From the NCBI RefSeq assembly GCF_009730915.1, contig NC_052489.1, positions 26,095,916 to 26,159,915 on the forward strand: a DNA stretch of 64,000 nt, written 5' to 3'. Below, in pieces: positions 46,501-60,000 of this stretch. The notes beneath the pieces are model-generated. The model did not search any database. It was not told the origin of the DNA and saw only the letters and a list, made by a program, of their open reading frames with translations. Source of the DNA: Dioscorea cayenensis subsp. rotundata. Taxonomy: Eukaryota > Streptophyta > Magnoliopsida > Dioscoreales > Dioscoreaceae. How positions within the stretch are numbered: the stretch's first letter is position 1; each line of letters starts with the position of its first letter. The translations under genes and the position numbers were made by a program.

Positions 46501-49080
46501 ACCATATGGGCAATTGAATATGAGGAGATTGAATCCAAGCTACCAAAAATTGCTTTTTTTGTGGTGAAGAAGTCTGCATATTATGCTTTTTCTCTATTTG
46601 CATTTCCCTACGTGAAAAATAAAATATGTAAATTCACAGTTCTACTTGGAGGCAAGGAGATAATTTACTTCCACTACATACATTCAGTGTACATCATAAC
46701 ATCTTGCTTGTTAACAGAAGTATTAGCCAGATATGAATGGAAAATTGTTGATCAAAAAGTTTTGCTGGGTAGGTAAAGAGCACAAAAACAGTAAAGATTC
46801 TTTGGTCTTATGTCGTAGTAAAACAACAAACAGTATGCATAGAACTTCATAAAATTTATTCATATTGAAGTCTTCATTATATCTTACTGGCTTGCTTGCC
46901 AACCTGGTTTTCTTTGGAGCTTCTCATATTTTATATTTAAAGTGATTGTTACTGTTTCTGTAGGGTTGAGAGATCTTGTGGATTTCCTACCAGCATCGCT
47001 TGCAGCCATTGTCAGTTATTTTTCAGCAGAAATTACTCGAGGTATCTGGAAACCTGTTCCAATGAATGGAACTGATTGGCCTAGTCCTGCTGCAAACATT
47101 CTCTCAGTAGCATCTGAAATTAAAGATATCCTTGAATCTGCTGGAGTTCATAATCCCGACTATCATACAAGTGGGTTCTGGTGACTTATTTCCTACTTCT
47201 TTCTGTTTCTTACAAAGTTTGCTAATTATTTTTTAACCTCTATATTTGTAGGCTCTTCATAATTCCTGCTTATGTATCAATTTTAACCAAATTTTTTACT
47301 TTTAATTACTACATGAATAGATTTATGATTGTATCAAGAAGCTATATATGTACTTAAAATAGTTTTTTTTTTTAATCTTGGCCTTAAAAAATCCATGTTA
47401 AGGAATAAATGGGAAGATTTTAGCATATGGCCATACATGCTGTCCTCAATTCGAAGATCTTTCTGACATCATTATAGAACCAAATCCAACCTGTTATTGC
47501 AGTTTAGAATATGGACATATTGGCATTAATTCTATTTTGGTGTCAAAAATGTTTGCAATGTTATATATAATAGACATCTCAAATGCTTTATTACTATTGA
47601 AGTTATCTTGAGATGCTGATGCTGGTGATCCCAAGAAAAAAATTAATAGTTAGCAACCATTTGGGAAGTCTATATTGTGCAAACAATGTTACTCTGAAAA
47701 TACGACTACCATTAATTGTGGTATCAGATATATTATCAATAAGTTATGGAAAGATTCTCGTCTTTTATTTTCTTTATAAAATTAATGCTTGGGTCTACAC
47801 AAGCATTTGCAATTCAGAAGAAATGTGTCTGTACTGGGCAGATGGATACATACCTAATCATACATGCAAAAGGCATGCCTTCCTAGCAAGATCGGCTCTT
47901 TACCATCAGGCGATGTCAAGGATTTATCTTCAGGAATTATCTTTCCCCCAATTAATGTTTGTGGTCTTTGACAGGTGGGACTTCACTTGTTATGCTCCCG
48001 TTGCCAATGGCGGCCTTTGTGAGTTTAACCATCACATTTAAGCTAGACAAGTCCTTGGACTACATTCATGGAGTGGTTGGGCAGGCTCTGGAGAATTGTT
48101 CAACTGGCTTTTCATGGCCTAGCATGCCAGTCATTGGAGCTTTGTGGGTGCAAAAAGTGCCACGTTGGCATGATTTCATCTTATTAGCGTGTGCGCGCTC
48201 TCCCTTCACTCAGGACAAGGGAGCCACCACCCAGCTGATCCGAAGCTGTTTCTCTTCCTTTCTTGGTCCAACACTGACTTCAGGTTCTCATCTAATAGCT
48301 CCTCTAGGAGTGAATGGGCTCTTAGGTGAAGCTATCTCAGATGATGGGTTCAGGCTACCAGTTGCACCTGGCTTCCTTTACCTCCGATCATGCAGATTGT
48401 TTCATGACACACATTTTATCAATGAAGTAATCCTCAGGATGGTTATTGAGTGGGCTCGTGAACCTGCAACCGGATGGACTTCTGGAGGAAGTACCAGACT
48501 GAAGTCAAGTAGAAACTCATTAGCATTTGCTGCTGGAAGAGCAAAGGAGGCAGCCAGTCTTGGGACAAGCCTTCTTTGCGTGGCTGGTGGCCTTCAGCTG
48601 GTTCAAGTATTGTATGAGGAGACATTGCCCACATATTTACTAACAGCAAGAGAAGCAGATAAGGGAAGTTCAAGGTCCCTCTCCAATATCCTAGAGGGCT
48701 ATGCCATTGCCTACATGCTTATCCTCTCAGGTGCTTGTCTTTGGGGAGTTGGGGAGACCTCCTCGGCATTTGCATCATTATTCTCGTCAAAACGAGCCCG
48801 TTCTATTGGTATTCACTTGGATTTTATTGTGTGGGCCTTGGAAGGTAATGTTTCCCTTGGGTGCAATCCTGTGACTTGGAAGGCATATGTGTCCTGCCTA
48901 GTTGGCTTGCTGGTGTGCTTTGTTCCAGCATGGGTGCCAGAGATGAAGCAGGAGACACTGCAGAAGCTGGCACTTGGACTCAGAGGATGGGGAGAGATTG
49001 ACCTTGCACTAGCACTATTGGAAAGAGGCGGCCCTGCTTCCATTGAAGAAGTGGTTGAGACTGTGATGCAATCACCTTAA
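37541..49080 (+). CDS. MED33A: Mediator complex subunit MED33 (REF4/RFR1 type)
   Basis: Plant-specific Mediator tail subunit. In Arabidopsis, MED33A/RFR1 and MED33B/REF4 restrain the phenylpropanoid pathway. Twelve exons: 37541-37755, 37832-37942, 38056-38385, 39186-39502, 39619-39710, 39789-40167, 41000-41207, 41337-41451, 41618-41752, 42324-42993, 46964-47170 and 47975-49080. They sum to 3885 nt (1294 aa, usual length about 1300) with every phase consistent. Recognised stretches include VDDALQLSQNYG, DREPMEGPMPHLDARLCML, LIVEACIARKLIDTSAY, AAKILCGASL, FLPASLAAIVSYFSAEITRG, MNGTDWPSPAAN and PLPMAAFVSLTITFKLDKS. No catalytic motif is expected; the protein is a helical scaffold. Intron 10 (42994-46963) is enlarged by a LINE remnant. 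Whether it is A or B type cannot be decided by eye. Confidence 0.93.
43480..45432 (+). mobile_element. RTE-type LINE remnant in MED33 intron 10
   Basis: Non-LTR retrotransposon in the same direction as the host gene and badly decayed. The translated plus strand shows, with frameshifts, YKLAKKEAKRIMSKV and DIYRLVKIREME (43781-43920), reverse-transcriptase sequence LVDEGRKDANLKLEIW and HTEYVKCNFSYKV (44680-44880), and the C-terminal AEMRMLSWILGLTRK, TSITDKLRENRLR region (45090-45215). It ends in a short TTGTTGTTGTTAT tail at 45420-45432, typical of RTE elements in plants. The 5' end is uncertain. Being intronic, it does not change the MED33 reading frame. Confidence 0.75.
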
Positions 49081-51029
49081 ATGTTGCAGTGATATGGAAT
49101 TCTAGTGAAGGTGCTAATAAATCATATATGATAATTCTACTGGGTGATAGAAGTGGCAGGTTTAAGCATTATCTCTAGCTTTAGTTTTTCGGCTTATGGA
49201 CTACATTGTATATAGGCCATTAGAAGGTATGCCTCAGCTCAATCTTGTGTGCTTCCAAGCTGATCTGACTAATTTAAGCTGGCGGGGTTCGCCATCCATC
49301 TGGCCTACCTATTCATCAATCAATACTAAATCAGGTTAGTGGCTGCTGTTGCTGCTGCCAAGGCTCAAAAGTTCTTCCTGCGATGACCTTTTGCTTCCAG
49401 CTGACTATCCTCAGGTATTAACAGGCCTGTAATTTGCTTAGGTTCTGCAGCATTGACATAACTGGCATGAATGAAGAGCAAGGATTTTTCTTTAGGATGT
49501 TTTGTCAAAATTCCAGCAAAAGGCAGCCCTTCTATTGATTTCTACTGTTATTGCACAGCTGGCCTTGGAACAATGACATACTTTTGGAACATTGTCCAGC
49601 CTTATCTGCTGAAAAATGGTACTGTCTGGGTACTGATAATTATTGCTGTTTCTACGTTTGATCAACTGATGAGCAAGTTATACTGTTGTCACTATTAGGA
49701 ATTTTCACATGACTGCTGCTCTTGTAAATGAATGCTTTTTTTATTTTATAAAAAAAAAAAAAAAAATCATATCTGTGCATTCACACCTTACACCTACATC
49801 TCTTACTTACGCTGTTGGAATGCTCTGTGATGTTGAGCTTCTGTGGCCACACTTACTTAGCCATGCAAGAACACGTTTGGTTGTCAGGAATGGATTTAGG
49901 GAGGAATAGGATAGGAGTGACATGAGGGGGAGTGGAGTAGGAGTGAGAATAAAGAATGTGTTTGGTTGATAAGATTTGAAGAGTGTAATTTATTGGGAAT
50001 GTGAAAAGTAAAGAAAGTAAATATGATAAAATGACACTTATGCTTTTTATGCAAAACAAATACTATTGTACATATAATAATAATGAGTTATTTTTAATTA
50101 TATCTTTTAAAAATATTAAAAAATGTAAATAATTAATTATCATTCTAATTTTTTAGATTTAAGTAATAATATCATTAATTAGCTATTAACTAATAATATT
50201 AATTATAAATTAAATTAAAAATAATTTCAATAAAAAAAGTTAATTATAACAATTATTTCTTTTGCATAAGAACAACAATGTAATAAAAAAATCAAAACAA
50301 TTAAAAACATCTTGTAAAACATGGTATATATAAGGGCATATTAGTCATTTTCATATTAAAGTTGCTCAATCCCCCTACAATCCCCTCAATTATGTGGTGA
50401 GTGAGACTCACTCACATGGGTGAGTCTCACTCCCTCCATAATCCTCCCTCACTCCCATTGTTGTATACCCAAACAAGGGGTTGTATCCAATCCTCCCTCA
50501 CTCCCACTCCAATCTTGACATCCAAACACCCCCTAACTATCAACCGATGCTGAATCCTGGGCATGCTATGTGACTTGAAGTGTGGACATTGTTGTTTCAC
50601 AAAAGCATGCAACAATGAAAATGTATAGGACTCATTTTTCTTAAATTAATTGTTATATAAGATCAATATTATGTTAATTAGATGAATATGAAATTGGTTT
50701 AAAATTATAGGCCAAAATTTGAAGAACACTGGGCAAAATTAAAAGCCCCCAAATATTCCAATGTCAATGGTCCATTATCTCCTGGCTACCTAAATGCTGA
50801 AGTTTGGGTGCTCATTTGTAATTTTGGCAAAGTTTGAGGGCATTTGAAACCGCCGAACCGCGCCTCTCTGTGAAATTTGAACCAAATCCCTTGCTTACTC
50901 ATGTCTTTTTCTCTCTTTAGTCCCTGACTAAATTCAAAATTTTTTTTTTAAAATCCCCTAGATCACCTCCTCCTCCAAAACCCTCTTAGCGCTTGATCGC
51001 AGGGTTTCGTTTCGGATCCATTCCCTTTC
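49081..51029. other. Intergenic region between MED33 and the WD40-like gene
   Basis: Holds the MED33 3' UTR, a poly-A run near 49751-49766, a MITE-like repeat (separate entry) and the WD40-gene promoter. The GC-rich stretch near 50850-51020 probably contains the 5' leader. No other gene is seen. Confidence 0.5.
49868..50534. mobile_element. MITE-like element with GTTTGG terminal inverted repeats
   Basis: The left end reads AGAACACGTTTGGTTGTCAG and the right end, reversed, AGGGGGTGTTTGGATGTCAA, giving imperfect inverted termini around GTTTGGnTGTC. Subterminal GGAGTGAGGGAGGAT-like sequence appears in inverted orientation near each end (for example GAGGGGGAGTGGAGTAGG near 49923 and CTCCCTCACTCCCA near 50442). 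The centre is AT-rich and non-coding. The superfamily is not certain (PIF/Harbinger or hAT are candidates) because no clear duplication was seen. Confidence 0.5.
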
Positions 51030-54000
51030 ATGGATGGGAGGCGGATCACGGTCACGGTGAGTCCTCGGCCGTGCTCTGGGAGGAGGATTGTCGCGAGGAA
51101 GCGCCCGCGGCCCGATGGGTTTGTCAACACCGTCAAGAAGCTGCAGCGGCGGGAAATTAGCTCTCGCTGTGATCGCTCTTTCAGCATGGCTGATTCGCAG
51201 GAAAGATTTAGGAACATACAGTTGCAGGTCGGTTTGATTGGTATCTCCTCTTTCTTCTTTCTGTTTCTTTTTTATTCTTTCAAATAGGAATTTTTAGGAA
51301 GTAAGCATCTTTGTTTGGTTCGGGAATCAAAAGTTTGGGGGATTTTTCTGATGTGTCGTGACATTGCAATGCTGAGTTATTGATGTTTCCTTTGCTAGCG
51401 AATCCATGAGTGAAAAAAACTGGTATTTGATGGAGTTTAGCATAGAGCAAGTTGCAAATTTTGTGCTTTGGGGAAGAAAGAGATGTACTTTTGTGATATC
51501 TTCGTTTTTACAAATAATCATAAGATTTTAAAAAAAAAATAATGTATCTGAGACCATGCCCTTTTTACCTAACCATTTCATGGTTATGACATGCTATAGT
51601 GACGAGAGATTGGAATCATCTGATTTGATCCCATAAATATAGGTGGGAAGTGTTGGGGAGAAACGGGACCAGAGTCACCAAACAGATTTTTTTACAATAC
51701 TATAGCAGTGAACACGGGCTCCTGGGTAACTCTTAGCCTTTCCTCAATTTCTGATGTACGACAGCACTAACACTTTAGAATATGTATTGTAGCACCGGCA
51801 CCGTAGTATAGCCATTTAGTACACCGCAAGATATTCCGAAACTGAAATTTGCACAGCCTTGTACTTGGCCTAAAACATGCCCGTGTAACTCGTAGCACCT
51901 GAAGAAAATTCAAAAGTTGTAATCTACACGACCAGAAACACGGTTATTATAGTAGCTGTGTTCTTTTATAAATTTTCAAGATCTTCAATTTTTCTCTTTG
52001 AGTACAAATTTGGGATCTATTTAACACAATAACAAGAAAGAAAGACTCGCGATTTAGTGTTGAAAACCCCTTCAATCTAGAGGTGAAAAACTATGGGATC
52101 CTAGCTCACCCTTTTTCTTTTTTTTCAACTTGGCTTTTCCTCTGGTGGATTCTCACCCCACTCACTTCTCTCTTCTTCTCTCTCATTTCTTCCCTGTTGA
52201 CATAGTTTCATTTTTTTAATTAATTTGGACCTTAGAACTCAACATCCAACCCACCAAATGGGTTGAACTTAGCAATTCTCCCATCAGCACCATTTGGGGT
52301 TCAACCAACCCTGCTTTTCCCCGACATGCTTCAAGCTTCTCTTTAGGTAATGCCTTGTTGAACATATCGGACCCATTCTCACTAGTGTGTATCTTCTCCA
52401 ACTATAACTCTTTACCTTCAAAAACATTTCGAATCTAATGATATCTAACGTTAATATGCTTGGACTTCGAATAAAATGTTGAATTCTTGTTAAGATGGAT
52501 GGCGCTCTAACTGTCACAATAGACAATGCACTTCTCCTGTTGCATACCTAGTTCTTCAAGAAACTTCTTCATCCACAATGCCTCCTTGCAACCTCAGTAA
52601 TTGCAATATATTCAGCTTCTATGGTAAATAATGCAACACACTTCTGCCAAGAAACAACTCCCCTTGCAAAAGTCATCATGAACCCTGAAACTGATTTTCT
52701 AGAGTCCACATCGCCTGCCATATCCAAATCTGTATACCAATCCAAAATGGGCTCACCTTTACCTAAGCACAAACATATCCGGGAAGTACCTCTCAGATAC
52801 CTTAGTACCCACTTCACTCCAGACCAGTGCTCCTTTCGGAGATTTGAGAGAAATCTGCTCACTACTCCAACATTATGAGCGATATCTGGTCTTGTACACA
52901 CTATAGCATACATCAAACTACCAACTGCGGATGCATATGGAACTCGGCTCATTTCCTCATTCTCTTTGTCACTTGAGGAACATCGACTTGAACCGAGTTT
53001 GAAATGACCTGCAAGTGGAGAACAAACAACCTTGGCATTATCCATGTTGAACCTCTTAAGAACCTTCTCAATGTAGGTTTCTTGAGACAACCGTAATTTT
53101 CCATTCATCATGTCATGGGAGATTGTCATACCAAGTATTTGTTTTGTTGTGCCTAAGTCCTTCATAGCAAAGGACTTCCTTAACAGTCTCTTCAGCTCTT
53201 TAATCTTCCTTGCATCATGGCCAACAATCAGCATGTCATCAACATAGATCAGAAGAATAATGAAGTCATCATTTAAGTGCTTCTTCACAAACATACAATG
53301 ATCAACATATGTTCTAGTGTACCTTTGAGTCATCATAAAGGAGTCAAACTTCTTGTACCACTGTCTTGTGGCTTATTTAAGTTAATACAGACTCTTTCTT
53401 AATTTGCACACTTGATTATCTTTGCCCTTAACTTTGAACCCTTATGGTTGCTCCATATATATTTTCTTCTCTAAATTACCATGAAGGAATACTATTTTTA
53501 CATCAAGTTGTTCCACCTCTAGGTTTAGGCTACCAGCTAAACCAAGCACAAATTTGATAGATGATATCTTCACAACTAGAGAAAATATTTCTTCAAAGTC
53601 AATACCTTTCTTCTGATTGAACCCCTTCACAATCAACCTTGCCTTGTACTTTGGTTGTATGCTATTACTTTCAATCTTCAACTTGTATACACACTTGTTT
53701 TTAGTGTCTTCTTGTCGTTAGACAACTTCACCAAATCATAGATGTGGTTCTCACACAGGAACTCATTTTCTCTTGTATGGCTCTAAACTAATCCTGCTTA
53801 TTCTCATGTTGCATAGCTTCCTCATATGTTTTTGGCTTTCCCCATCACTGAGCATAACATACTTATTAATATTATATCTACTAGAGGGATGACAGTCTCT
53901 AGTAGATCTTCTCACTTGGGTCTCAACAAGTGGTACTATTGGTGATTGTTCTAGTTCTTCAACTGGTTCTGCATCATCAGTTGGAGGAGGTTCAACATCA

Positions 54001-57000
54001 CCTGTGTTATCACCATCTTCTTAGGTAGTTCCTTTTTAACTGAACTCTGTACAGGCGGGGGAACTGGATCTGAACTGACAGGAATTTCAACTCTTCTCAT
54101 CAAAGTCAGTCATCTGTCTTCTAGAAACACATCTCTGCTCCTGACAACCTTCTTGTTTACTGGATCCCACAGTATTTACCTAAACTCCTCATGACTATAA
54201 CCCAAGAAATTGCACAACTTCGCTTTATCATCAATCTTGGACCTCTCATCTTTGAGAATTTGAACAAATGCCCTGCAGCCAAATACTCTCAAATGAGTAT
54301 AAGAAACTTCTTTCTTAGTCCACACTCTGTTCGACACACCACCATCTAAAGCTGCTGCTGGAGAAAGATTCATCATATCCACTGTAGTTCTCATAGCTTT
54401 CCCCCAAAAAGAGTTAGGAAGATTTGCATGAGAGAGCATGCATCTGATCCTCTCTTCAATTGTTCTGTTCATTCTCTCTGCTACACTATTGAGTTGAAGT
54501 GTCTTGGCTGGAGTCTTATTAAGCCTGATTCCATGAAGTTTACAGTACTACTCAAACGACCATTTATACTCACCACCATTATCTGCTTTCACTACCTTCA
54601 AATGTTTTACTGTTTCCCTTTCAACCTTAACATGGAAATCCCTGAAGGCATCAAGCATTTGATTTTTGGTCTTCAGTACAGTTGCCCAAACCTTCCTTGA
54701 ATGATCATCGATGAAGGTCACAAAATAGTGTTCACCCCCAAGTGTTTTATCTTGCATAGAATAGACATCAGTATGAATCAAATCAAGAATATTTGATTTT
54801 CTGGAATGGGGGTGAGAATGAAATGCTACTCTATGTGTTTTTTCTGCTAAGCAGTCCACATGTTTTGAGAGACGCACCTTGCAAGTTCGGTAGAAGATTT
54901 TTCTTAGAGAGAAGTTGTAGTCCTTTCTCACTAATGTGGTTAAGTCTTTTGTGCCATAGCTTAATGCTTGCATTACATAGAGTGTGTTCATTTTTCTTCC
55001 TCTAGCAACCAGTAGGGAATCTTTGATGAGCTTGCACTTGCTTTTACCAAACCAACTAACAAACTCCATCATCAAGCTTGCCTGTGAATATTAAATTAGG
55101 CGTATGTCTGGAACATGCCTAACTTCCTTAAGAAATAGCTTGAGCCCCTGACTGGTCTCTAAATAAATGTCTCCAATACCCACTATCTTCGATGCACCAC
55201 TATTCCCATTTTTACCACTCTAAAGTCACCACAGGAGGATGTAGTAAAGAGGTCACTATGAGAGGTAACATGAAATGAGACTCGAGTCAAGCACCCAATC
55301 ACTTTCTTGACTCACCAAACTAGCAACTATCATCACAGATGACAATAATGTCACCCTCTGCGGCTAGTGTATTAGTCTCCTTCTCTTTATTGCCAACACT
55401 CTACTCTCTTTTAGGGAGCCTATACTCTTTTTTCATGTGGCCCATTTTGTTACAATGCACTTGATGTTTTTCTTGCTCATCGACTTGCCTCTGGACGTAT
55501 CTTTGTAGCCATGACCTTGAGGATACATGCTCTTGCTCCTATCACGATCTTCTCGCTTTTTCGAAACAAGAACCCCAGAGGAAGTTTCACCTTTTTCCTT
55601 TCTTCTAGCCTCTTCACTCAATAGGCTTTTCTTAATCATTTCTATGGTTAGCTTTTCACCTAGTGCTGAAGTGCTCAAAGATACCACCGTAGTTTCCCAA
55701 CTATCTGGTAAGGAACTTAGGAGTAGCAATGCTTGCAACTCATCATCAAGAGTCATGTTTATGGAAGTCAATTGGTTTACTAAGCCTTGGAGGTCACTAG
55801 TATGCTCAGTCATACTTCTTCCATCTCTATACTTAAAGTTTACTAGCCTTATAATGATTGAAGCCTTGTTCCTAGAAGTGTTCTTTTTATACATGTCCTC
55901 TAACTTTTTCCAAAGTTCATCGGTCTTCACTTCTTCAGAAATGTGATGAAAAATGTTTACATCTACCCATTGCCGAATTATTGCGGTAAGTTTTAGGTAT
56001 AAAATTTCCCATTCATCATCACTCACGTTCTTCGGTTTTTCTTTGCCCATCACCGGCAAGTACAAGTCCTTTACAATAAATAAATCTTGCATCTTGCGCT
56101 TCCAAATCGAATAATTCGATTGGGCTAGCTTTATCATCCCATATGAAGCTTGTTTGGCCATCTCAACTTACAACAGACAATCCTTTTCCAACCTGAAAGC
56201 TCTGATACCACTCTATTGGGAAGAAACGGGACGATCAGAGTCACCAAATGGGTTTTCTCTCAGCCTTTTCTCAGTTGCAGATGTACTATCGCACTAACCC
56301 GTGGAATATGCACTGTAGTACAGGCACTATAGTATACCGCAAGATACCCTGAAACTGAAATTTGCACGGCCTTGTACACGGTCTAAAACATGGTCGTGTA
56401 ACTCTCGGGTTCACCCATACTGTATTACTGTTACCGTAGTAGGTGAAGAAAATTCAGAAGTTGTAATCTACACGGACAGATTACTGTAGCGGTCATTTTT
56501 TCCCCCTATGAATTTTCAAGATCTTCAATCTTTCCCTCTTTGAGTACAAATTTGGGATCTATTCAACACAATAACAACATCAAACAATAACAAGCAAGAA
56601 AGACTCGCGATTTAGCGTGGAAAACTCATTCAATCTAGGTGTGAAAAACCACACGACCCTGAGGACACTTAAAATCCTTTCCATTGTGTCAACAAAGGAT
56701 TACAATGTTTTTTTCTAGATTAAACTAGAGGTACACATGCCCAATGGCGACAACAATCACCAAGAGAGGTTTAGTAAGACAAACATCATCATCATCATAG
56801 ATGGATAACACACACCAAGTAGGGATCAAAAGAAAGATCAAACTTATCAATAGGAAGAGCTTCTTGCAAGGATTCTCCACCCAAAATTTGAGTGAGATCT
56901 GAAGCCAGATCACCGTCCGATCGTCTTGCCCTAGCTCACCCTCTTTCTTTTCTTCTACTTGGTTTCTTCTTTGATGGATTCTCACCCCACTCACTTCTCT

Positions 57001-60000
57001 CTTTTTCTCTCTCATTTCTTCCCTGTTGACATAGTTTCATTTTTTTTTTTTAAATGACTTGTGCCTTGAAGCCCAACATTCAACCCACCAAATGGGCTAG
57101 ACTCAACAGGTAGCAAGGAAAGGATACATGAAAAATGAGGGACAATTCCTGAAGAAATCCACTGTAAATGACTTCTTCCCATGTATTCTTGGAGAGAGAA
57201 ATTGACCTACAAGTACACTTCTGTTGGGCAATAGTTCCTTGTCATTTCCCTAGAGTGCAGATTTTTTCCTATTTTGTCTCAGATCCTTCCCTCTTTTATC
57301 TTGGAGTTTATAAAATTTTGGACCCTAAAACATTTAAGCTTCTATTCTGGATCTCCTTTGAAGTAAGTGTGCTTGTTGACTAGGCCTTAAATATGAGGGG
57401 AACGGTGTGAAGTTGTAAACTTATATGCCACCTTCAAATATCTATCCTAAGTTGCATAGAGAATTCCCTTAATGCTGGCCATTGCTTTGATTGTAGATTC
57501 TTGATTTCATTGTTTGAAGCATATTAATTCCTCACTTAAATGACATAAGAGGCCAAGACTTTTTTGTTATTAACTCATTGCCTTGCTGTTACATCTATCT
57601 GATGTGCTGATGACTGAAGTTATGACAAATGGTTTCAATTTTTGAAATTATTAGAAATACAGAATGTCAGGAAATCTTCATTTTTAGCCTTAACTAACTT
57701 TGACTTTAGAGTACTTTGGGAGTGGAGTGGTAGGGTGCCTATGAGTTAGTTATGAGACTCACCAGTGCAGTGAGGGCCCTTTGCATTTTTCATTCTACTT
57801 TGTTACTGGTGGATTTTTCACGTTATGGCTTACTTGGCTTAATTTAACTTTTTGTCTGTTGTTCTTATTTAAAACTTTCTTTCAGGAAGCTTATGACACT
57901 TACGATCCTAAGCAGCAGTCATTCTCACGGCTGCCTTGCCTATGTAAAAGGTCAAAAGTTACAGAGATTGTGGCTGCTCATGATATTGTTTTTGCTTTGA
58001 CACAATCTGGTGTTTGTGCTGCATTCAGTAGAGGTTGGCATAATTGTTCATTGTTCTCTTTATGGTCAATTTACCATTTAATTTGAATTTTTAATATGCA
58101 TTCTAAATTTTTGACAGAGACAAACCAGAGGATTTGCTTCTTGAATGGGGCTCCAGATGAAGTAATTCGTAGTTTGTTTTATAACAAGAACAACGATTCA
58201 CTTATCACTGTCTCAGTATATGCTTCTGACAACTTCCGCTCTTTGAAGTGTAGAACAACAAGAATTGAGTATGATTTTGTTTGAGTATTATAATATATAT
58301 GATTTAACATGTGTTTCTTTTGATATTATTGTTTTTCTTTTTTGCAGGTACATTAAACGAGGAAAACCAGATGCTGGTTTTGCTCTTTTTGAGTCAGAAT
58401 CATTAAAGTGGCCTGGTTTTGTAGAATTTGATGATGTAAATGGAAAGGTTCTTACATACTCTGCTGCAGATAGGTATATTGATTCAATTCTGTCAAGAAT
58501 CTTGGTGCTTTGATTATGTACTTGTTTTTTGATATTCTATATTTATCAGCATATACAAGGTGTTTGACTTAAAGAACTATGACTTGCTGTATTCTCTATC
58601 AGATAAACATATCCAAGAGATTAAAATCAGGTTAGTAATGATGTCTTATTCCTTCTTGCCTTAATGTTCAGTTGAGCCTCATAACTCGAGTGCACCTATT
58701 CATGTTTTTGGTTTAATGTACCTGCTTTATAAGTGATTATGAAGCTCTGTGCTATGTTTTCAGTGAAGTTAACTTTCTAAAGCTGTAATTATCCTTTGTC
58801 TCATGCTGACATTCCTTAAGCTTTCCATCCTAGGCATGTCTTGTCATCCTAAGGAAATAAAGCGAAAATAAAATACATGAAAATCTTGTTTAGTTCCATG
58901 AAGATGGCTGGTGTCATCTGGAGTCTAACTGAATTAGTGTCCTCTAGGCAAGGAACTCTGAGAACTGCCTTTTGCCTCATCAATGATTTGAACCTCCTCA
59001 ACTTTTGCCTACTTTTACCTCTCCTTTGTCCTGTCATTGGCTTCAATATCAGTTTACTATGCTGAGGGACTAAAATTAGTAAAAGTAATTATGTAGAGAT
59101 GGGGGATATCATGGGCTGAAAACTTCTAAATCAGGGAGCATATTAGCTCTGGCATCTTTCATAGGTAAGGAAAGTTGAGGTTGATTTTGGGTCTGATGTC
59201 AAATTTGTATAATTTTTGAATTGAGATATTTGTACTGTCATCTAATAGATGATCAAGTGCATCAACATTATCAAAGTTTAATTTAACAAAGAAAAAAATT
59301 TGGAGAATCGCTTTCGAGCTTATAAACTTCAATCATGGATGTGGCATGCTTTACCTCCATGGTCTCAGAGCCTATGTGAATAAAAAAAGTAATAGTAAGC
59401 ATTTGTGAATTTCCAGTCTTCCTAGGGAAAAAAGTGCACTTTGCTGATAACATCATCCTATTTGAAATTGAGCGGGCTTTCTACCCACGAAGTTTATTCT
59501 TATCAATGAGTATGTGATACTGTTCACCAAGTTAGGTTAGCAAGAACCTGATTTTAAAAAGGAGACAGAGCAATGCTTTTCCAATTAGCGCCATGAGGGA
59601 GATCTGATTTTAAAGCTTTAATCATTTGGTTAGAAAATAATTGTTTTATGTTTGAGAAAATGAGGATTGATGAGGATCATTGATGGGTGGGGAGTATCAC
59701 TGGATAAAGGTCATTTACTCATTTATTTTATTTTAGTTAAGTAGGTATGGAAGGCTTGTTATATTTTGCCAGTAATAGGCTTTTTAGAAGCCTTTCCTGA
59801 TAAAAGTTGTGATGACTTCATAATCCACGATCTGGATCGGCTGCTTGCGTACATAGTTATTTTAATTTTACACGGTAAAATTGCAACTTATGCACTTCTT
59901 TTTGGATCATTTTATATTCATAAATCGGTCAGAAATTCCCATATTACGAATTATTTTTATTAAATACTTAGTTGCTTTGAATATGTTTGCCTTCAATAGC

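Larger units (their letters stand above)
51651..57108 (-). mobile_element. Ty1/copia element (Tork/Tnt1-like) in intron 1 of the WD40-like gene
   Basis: LTRs at 51651-52274 and 56214-57108 (plus-strand start TGTTGGGG / TATTGGGA, end TTAGCA / CAACA), flanked by GGAAG (51646-51650) and GGTAG (57109-57113), a 4/5 duplication. Coding order on the minus strand is gag, integrase, RT and RNase H, so the element is antisense to the host gene. The 5' LTR (right) is 895 bp and the 3' LTR (left) 624 bp, because the left copy lacks about 270 bases corresponding to 56650-56930. The polypurine tract is GATGGGAGAA just inside 52274. It is internally decayed and presumably spliced out of the host transcript. 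Confidence 0.88.

Noticed and set aside
47613..48041. 142-codon open frame in intron 11 of MED33
   Set aside because: The MED33 frame enters at 47975 in another phase; the upstream part is intronic with no similarity.
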